Part shown: piece by piece, positions 6,483 through 9,971 of the stretch | Position numbering within the stretch: the stretch's first letter is position 1 | Layout of the letters: every line of letters begins with the position of its first letter | Source of the DNA: Frankiales bacterium | GTDB lineage: Bacteria; Actinomycetota; Actinomycetes; Mycobacteriales; Jatrophihabitantaceae | Assembly (NCBI GenBank): GCA_025963265.1 | Contig: JAOPUY010000441.1 | Location: forward strand, 1 to 9,971 | Direction of reading: 5' to 3' | DNA: 9,971 nucleotides | Translations under genes and position numbers: made by a program | Notes under the pieces: model-generated | What the model was told of the DNA's origin: nothing | Database searches by the model: none | What the model saw: the letters and a program-made list of their open reading frames with translations, nothing else

Positions 6483-7447
6483 GGCTGCTCGGGGAGTTGA
6501 ACACCGCGCTCGAGTGCCAGCCGGGCGAATCCCAGCGGGCCGAGGTGCGCGGCTGGGCGCATTGGCAGCCCAGCTCCGGCGACGGCGAGGTCCTGGCCGG
6601 TGGACTCCAGCCGGCCGAGCGGGTCGAGCTGAGCGCCGCCATCGACGAGCGGAGCGACCTCGCGGCCCTGCAGCTGTTGTCTGATCGCGCCGAGCTCGAG
6701 CCCTTCGCCGAATTGGTCGGCCACAGCGCGTTGTCCGGATTTCGGAGGCGCATGAGCGCGGTGGCCGAGCGGACCCCCGACTCGTTGCTGGCTCATCGGC
6801 TGCTCGACGACCTGCCGATCCTGCTTCGGATCGCCGGCCAAGCCCGGCTCGTGGAGCATCCCGCGCTGGCCCGCAGCACGCCACCGCTGCCGCCGCTGCC
6901 GGTCGGCACCAGGGTGCCGGGAGCCGACCAGTGCGAGGGTTGGCGATCGGACGGGACGCTGGTGGCGCGCATCATCGACACCGGCGGCGCGTTGACCATG
7001 GAGCTCGGCGAGCCGGTCCCCCCGACCTCCGAGCTCTGGCCGGAGTGCGGTCCACTGCCCCCGATGGCCACCCGCCGCCGGCGCCGGGTCCTCCTACAGC
7101 AGCCGGCGGCCACCGAGCGGGCCGAGGACATCGTCACCGCCACCGTCTACTTCCGCGACAGCTACGCCGATCCCGACGGAGTGGAGCGCGGCTTGCACAG
7201 CTACCGCGTGCAGGCCGAGATCGACCGGCGCGGCGTGATCGGCGAGATCGAGGCGACCGGCCTGATCTTGCCGTGGCCTGAATGCTGGGCGGCCGCCACC
7301 AACGCCGCAACATTGCGCGGCGTGCCGGTGGCCGAGCTGGAAGCCCGGTCCAAAACGCAGCTGTTCGGCCTCGGCACCTGCACGCACCTGACCGACACGC
7401 TTCGATCGCTAAGGCAGGTCGCGGCGCTGGCCGGCGCCCGAGATTAG
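6479..7447 (+). CDS. DUF2889-like protein of unknown function
   Basis: A 322-residue protein with GTG start (6479-6481) overlapping the stop of the preceding dehydrogenase by 4 bp (GTGA), which indicates translational coupling. No signal peptide or membrane segment is evident. The first 170 residues are rich in Leu, Ala and Glu and are unfamiliar. From about residue 205 the sequence resembles DUF2889: a basic RRRRR stretch (203-207), a strand-rich segment with VYFRDSYADPDG, and a C-terminal TCTHLTDTL (300-308) with the Cys/His pair C301 and H303, recognised from family memory without a search. The biochemical role is unknown. Its operon position implies a function tied to the P450 substrate or its products, such as binding or a missing enzymatic step. 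Base composition does not differ visibly from its neighbours. Confidence 0.72.
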   Translation: MRLLGELNTALECQPGESQRAEVRGWAHWQPSSGDGEVLAGGLQPAERVELSAAIDERSDLAALQLLSDRAELEPFAELVGHSALSGFRRRMSAVAERTPDSLLAHRLLDDLPILLRIAGQARLVEHPALARSTPPLPPLPVGTRVPGADQCEGWRSDGTLVARIIDTGGALTMELGEPVPPTSELWPECGPLPPMATRRRRRVLLQQPAATERAEDIVTATVYFRDSYADPDGVERGLHSYRVQAEIDRRGVIGEIEATGLILPWPECWAAATNAATLRGVPVAELEARSKTQLFGLGTCTHLTDTLRSLRQVAALAGARD

Positions 7448-7448
7448 C

Positions 7449-7461
7449 CTTGCCGGGCAAG
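7449..7461 (+). other. Short inverted repeat after the DUF2889-like gene
   Basis: CTTGCC-G-GGCAAG begins 2 nt after the TAG stop. It could form a small hairpin (5-bp stem, 3-nt loop), but no T-run follows, so it is at best a weak terminator or RNA-end stabiliser. The rest of 7462-7551 shows an A-rich patch around 7486-7491 and nothing else recognisable. Confidence 0.3.
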
Positions 7462-7551
7462 CCCGTCCCCGCGCGGCCTCGTTCAAAAAATTGTTCGACC
7501 GGGGCTCGAGTGCAGCCGAAGGGCGCCATCCGCTGCTGCGAAATCTGACGC

Positions 7552-7582
7552 TTGCGTCTCTTTGGTGATACTGCGAGGATGA
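7552..7582 (+). promoter_or_regulatory. Promoter box, copy B (before P450-2)
   Basis: TTGCGT (7552-7557) and GAGGAT (7575-7580) are separated by exactly 17 bp, as in copies A and C. Copy B matches copy A at 27 of 31 positions, differing only inside the spacer. The leader to the TTG start is about 60 nt. The box separates the ferredoxin operon from the P450-2 operon while placing both under the same apparent control. Confidence 0.65.
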
Positions 7583-7635
7583 GGAAATCCACCCGTCCAC
7601 ACCGCGCGAGGCGCACCCAAAGACGTTGGCCAGAC

Positions 7636-7640
7636 GGAGG
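7636..7640 (+). promoter_or_regulatory. Ribosome site deciding the P450-2 start
   Basis: GGAGG lies 6 nt before a TTG at 7647. A TTG at 7626 is also in frame but sits upstream of this site and would add residues absent from P450-1, so 7647 is preferred. Confidence 0.7.
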
Positions 7641-7646
7641 CGCAGC

Positions 7647-8855
7647 TTGACCGCCATCGATCGTGAACCAGCAGCAGCGACAACCTGCCCGGTGCTCAAT
7701 CTGACCGAGGTCGCCCGGGTCGAATCCCCAGCGCTGTGGCACTTCGACAATTTCGATCGGCTTCGCGCGGAGTCCCCCATTCATCCCGGGGACGCGCTGG
7801 GCCACGACTTCTGGCTGGCCACGCGGATGGCCGACATCCGCGAGGTCTACCAGACCCCCAGCGTCTTCTCCAATCACCTGGGCGGCCTGCACGTGCCCGA
7901 TCCGGAGTACCTCTGGATCCCCGAAATGCTGGACCCGCCGCTGCACACCACCTGGCGCCAGTTGCTCGGCGGACTGTTCTCGCCGGGCACCATCGCCAAG
8001 CTGGAGCCGCGGGTGCGCGGCCGGTTCAACAAGATCCTCGATGACATCGCCGAGAAGGGCGAGTGCGAGTTCATTCAGGAGGTCGCGTTGCTCTACCCGA
8101 ACGTGATCTTCATGGAGCTGATGGGCCTTCCAGTCGAAGACGCCTCCCAGTTCCAGATTTGGGAGACCGAGATCTTGCACCTGCCGCCGACCGAGCTCGA
8201 ACGGTCGATGGCGGCTATGGCCCAGGTCAACGCCTACTTCGCCGACCTGATCGCGGCCCGACGAGTCGAGCCCAGGGACGACATCATCAGCACCGCCTGC
8301 GGCTGGGAGATCGACGGCAAGCCGGTCACCGATGACGATCTGCAGTCGCTGTTCCTGCTGCTGTTCATGGCTGGTTTAGACACGGTGGCGATGCAGCTGT
8401 CCTACTCGTTCATGCACCTGGCCACCCACGATGAGGACCGCCGCCGGATCGTCGAGGATCCGTCGCTGATCCCGGGCGCGATCGAGGAGTTCGTGCGCTA
8501 CTACTCGTTCGTCACCCCGGCCCGCAAGGCGATCAGCGACACCGAGATCGCCGGCTGCCCCGTGAAAGCCGGTGAGATCGTCTGGCTTCCGTTGGTCTCA
8601 GCGAACCGGGACCCGGCCGAGTTCCCCGACGCCGACAAGGTGATCATCGACCGTCAGGACAACCGGCACATCGGCTTCGGCGCCGGGCCGCACCGCTGCC
8701 TCGGCGCCCACCTGGCCCGCCAAGAGCTCAACATCGCCCTGCAGGAATGGCACAAGCGAATTCCGAACTACCGGCTGGCGCCGGGGGTGGAGATCCGCGA
8801 GCACGGTTCGGGCCAGATCGGGCTCAACAATCTCTCCCTCATCTGGGATGTCTGA
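7647..8855 (+). CDS. Cytochrome P450 (P450-2), paralogue of P450-1
   Basis: From the TTG at 7647 this is 402 residues, exactly the length of P450-1, and it aligns without gaps at about 321 of 402 identical residues (hand count). The N-terminus (M)TAIDREP matches MTAVENSP of P450-1, supporting the TTG start with GGAGG 6 nt before it. The same catalytic features are present: AGLDT (242-246), ExxR (E281-R284) and FGAGPHRC (344-351) with C351 as heme ligand. Differences cluster in residues 1-55 and in 76-84, where all nine positions differ; the latter falls in the B-C loop region that usually contacts substrate. P450-2 therefore probably takes a related but different substrate or position. It has its own promoter box and leads an operon with the LLM oxidoreductase and the amidohydrolase. 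Electrons likely come from the 7Fe ferredoxin encoded upstream. The CYP family was not assigned. Confidence 0.95.
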   Translation: MTAIDREPAAATTCPVLNLTEVARVESPALWHFDNFDRLRAESPIHPGDALGHDFWLATRMADIREVYQTPSVFSNHLGGLHVPDPEYLWIPEMLDPPLHTTWRQLLGGLFSPGTIAKLEPRVRGRFNKILDDIAEKGECEFIQEVALLYPNVIFMELMGLPVEDASQFQIWETEILHLPPTELERSMAAMAQVNAYFADLIAARRVEPRDDIISTACGWEIDGKPVTDDDLQSLFLLLFMAGLDTVAMQLSYSFMHLATHDEDRRRIVEDPSLIPGAIEEFVRYYSFVTPARKAISDTEIAGCPVKAGEIVWLPLVSANRDPAEFPDADKVIIDRQDNRHIGFGAGPHRCLGAHLARQELNIALQEWHKRIPNYRLAPGVEIREHGSGQIGLNNLSLIWDV

Positions 8856-8899
8856 ACATCAGCCGCACTCGCGCCTAGCGCGACCGAAGGAGTAATTCT

Positions 8900-9769
8900 G
8901 TGAAGCTCGGCCTGCACGTAAGCAGTTTCACCTGGCCCGGTGGCGACGCCCAGCTCGGGCCGACGCTCGGCACCATCGCCACGACCGCCGAGCAGGCCGG
9001 GTTCTCGCGGCTGAGCGTGATGGATCACGTGTGGCAGATCAGCATGGTCGGTGAAGAGGACGAGAACATGCTCGAGTCCTACACCGCCTTGGGTTTCTTG
9101 GCCGGGCTGACCTCCCGGCTCGAGCTGTTGACGCTGGTCACCGGCGTCACGTACCGCGCGCCCGGGTTGCTGGCCAAACAGGTCAGCACGTTGGACGTGC
9201 TGTCCGGCGGTCGGGCCCTGCTGGGGATCGGCGCCGGTTGGAACGAGCAGGAGGCCAGCGGCCTCGGACTGGACTTCGCCGGGGTCCTCGGTCGCTTCGA
9301 GCGGTTGGAAGAGGCGATTCAGATCTGCCTGCAGATGTGGAGTGCCGACACCGGCCCATACTCAGGCAAGCACTACACCCTGGCCAGCACGCTCAACGCA
9401 CCGCAGCCGCTTTCCAGCCCACGACCGCGGATTCTGATCGGCGGGGCGGGTGAACGCAAAACCCTCCGGCTAGTGGCCCAATACGCCGACGCCTGCAACA
9501 TCTTCGGCGGCGCGGACGCCGGCCACAAGCTCAACGTGTTACGAGCGCACTGCGAGCGGCTCGGCCGCGACTACGACGCGATCGAGAAGACCGCCGTGCT
9601 CTCCCTCGACCTCGACGGCGAAGGCGGGGTCGACGGTTTGCTCACTCGCCTGCGCGCGCTGCACGAACTCGGATTCGCGACTGTGCACGGTTCCGTGCCT
9701 AATGTGTCCGCCATCGCCCCGCTGGAGAAAATCGGCGCCAGCGTGATTCCCGAAATCGCGAATTGGTGA
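8900..9769 (+). CDS. LLM-class oxidoreductase, probably F420-dependent
   Basis: A complete 289-residue luciferase-like (TIM-barrel) flavin/deazaflavin oxidoreductase, resembling the actinobacterial Rv1855c-type group. Supporting segments are the N-terminal strand MKLGLHVSSFTWPG, SVMDHVWQ with the DH pair typical of F420-dependent members near residue 42, TGVTYRAPGLLAKQVSTLDVLSGGR, GIGAGWNEQE and RPRILIGGAGERKTLRLVAQYAD. These enzymes transfer hydride between F420 and an organic substrate; some relatives use FMN instead, so the cofactor is likely, not certain. The start is GTG at 8900 with AAGGAG (8887-8892) 7 nt upstream. It lies 44 nt after P450-2 and 76 nt before the amidohydrolase, so the three are probably co-transcribed. 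It could reduce or oxidise an intermediate formed by the P450; the exact step is unknown. Confidence 0.88.
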   Translation: MKLGLHVSSFTWPGGDAQLGPTLGTIATTAEQAGFSRLSVMDHVWQISMVGEEDENMLESYTALGFLAGLTSRLELLTLVTGVTYRAPGLLAKQVSTLDVLSGGRALLGIGAGWNEQEASGLGLDFAGVLGRFERLEEAIQICLQMWSADTGPYSGKHYTLASTLNAPQPLSSPRPRILIGGAGERKTLRLVAQYADACNIFGGADAGHKLNVLRAHCERLGRDYDAIEKTAVLSLDLDGEGGVDGLLTRLRALHELGFATVHGSVPNVSAIAPLEKIGASVIPEIANW

Positions 9770-9800
9770 TGACGGCGATGCTGATCTGCCATTCGAACCA

Positions 9801-9812
9801 CGTTGGTCAACG
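9801..9812. repeat. Small palindrome between LLM and amidohydrolase genes
   Basis: CGTTG-GT-CAACG is a perfect 5-bp-arm inverted repeat in the 76-bp gap. It may be chance, a small hairpin or a weak operator; no promoter box like A-C is present here. Confidence 0.2.
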
Positions 9813-9845
9813 CACGATCTCAGTGCCCCGGAAGAGGAGTTGCTC

Positions 9846-9971
9846 ATGAAGGTAGAAGACTTAATCCTGGTCAGCATTGATGATCATGTGATCGAGCCGC
9901 GGGACATGTTCGACCAGCATGTGCCGGCTAAGTACAAGGCCGAGGCGCCTAAGAGCATCATGGATGAGAAC
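9846..9971 (+). CDS. Amidohydrolase family protein (5' part only)
   Basis: An ATG at 9846 with GAGGAG (9834-9839) 6 nt upstream opens a frame that runs off the window after 42 codons. The N-terminus MKVEDLILVSIDDHVIEPRDMF is typical of the amidohydrolase-2 type metal-dependent TIM-barrel hydrolases or decarboxylases common in actinobacterial catabolic clusters; in these the first strand ends in a DxH element (here DDH), part of the metal site. With 126 bases available, the catalytic core is not visible and hydrolase versus decarboxylase cannot be decided. It is the third gene of the P450-2 operon. The strong ribosome site and family-like start make the gene itself secure. Confidence 0.82.
   Translation, partial: MKVEDLILVSIDDHVIEPRDMFDQHVPAKYKAEAPKSIMDEN

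Noticed and set aside
5248..7639. Shared 9-mer CAGACGGAG in the leaders of copy A (5248-5256) and copy B (7631-7639)
   Set aside because: In copy B it contains the ribosome site; in copy A no start codon follows at a suitable distance. Probably coincidence or a remnant of duplication, too short to claim.
7626..7646. Upstream TTG start for P450-2 adding seven residues
   Set aside because: The GGAGG ribosome site lies inside this extension, and P450-1 aligns from the TTG at 7647.
7134..8180. 348-codon open frame on the minus strand
   Set aside because: It covers parts of the DUF2889-like gene, the promoter B region and the P450-2 5' half in antisense; similar frames opposite P450-1 show it is a by-product of P450 codon use.

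Overview
The window is high-GC, densely packed bacterial DNA that reads as an actinobacterial (Actinomycetota) chromosome. It has GTG/TTG starts with strong AGGAG-type ribosome sites, promoters of the TTGnnn-N17-GAGGAT type, a 2-oxoacid:ferredoxin oxidoreductase, a 7Fe ferredoxin, class I P450s and a predicted F420-dependent LLM enzyme. The genus cannot be fixed from the sequence. No tRNA, rRNA, CRISPR array, insertion sequence or phage gene was seen.

Layout. At the left edge is the 3' end of a 2-oxoacid:ferredoxin oxidoreductase beta subunit (+ strand, 1-432). It converges, 7 bp apart, on a minus-strand block: TetR regulator (4374-5027), DUF35/thiolase-like fusion (2598-4256), NAD(P)-dependent beta-hydroxyacid dehydrogenase (1747-2574) and cytochrome P450-1 (440-1648). 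From the control region at about 5028-5307 a plus-strand block runs the other way: 7Fe ferredoxin (5308-5655), second beta-hydroxyacid dehydrogenase (5658-6482) and a DUF2889-like protein (6479-7447). After a new promoter come P450-2 (7647-8855), an LLM F420-type oxidoreductase (8900-9769) and the start of an amidohydrolase (9846 to the edge).

The block looks like one catabolic (or tailoring) regulon built on paralogous pairs: two P450s about 80% identical by hand alignment, and two beta-hydroxyacid dehydrogenases of almost equal length. A plausible division of labour is hydroxylation by P450s fed by the ferredoxin, oxidation by the dehydrogenases, and C-C bond cleavage of a CoA thioester by the DUF35/thiolase-like protein. 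That protein lacks the usual nucleophilic cysteine, as in Ltp2-type steroid side-chain retro-aldolases. The substrate is unknown; a sterol/steroid, terpenoid or other branched hydrophobic acid would fit.

The most notable non-coding signal is a promoter-like box found three times: before P450-1, before the ferredoxin operon and before P450-2. It is TTGCGTCTC followed by a conserved TGAyAyTG core and GAsGAT, with an exact 17-bp spacer between TTGCGT and GAsGAT each time. Copy C carries a perfect CGTCTCA-N10-TGAGACG palindrome over the promoter. A second, different palindrome (TGAACnATnGnTCA) lies upstream of both the TetR gene and the DUF35/thiolase gene and is a candidate TetR operator.
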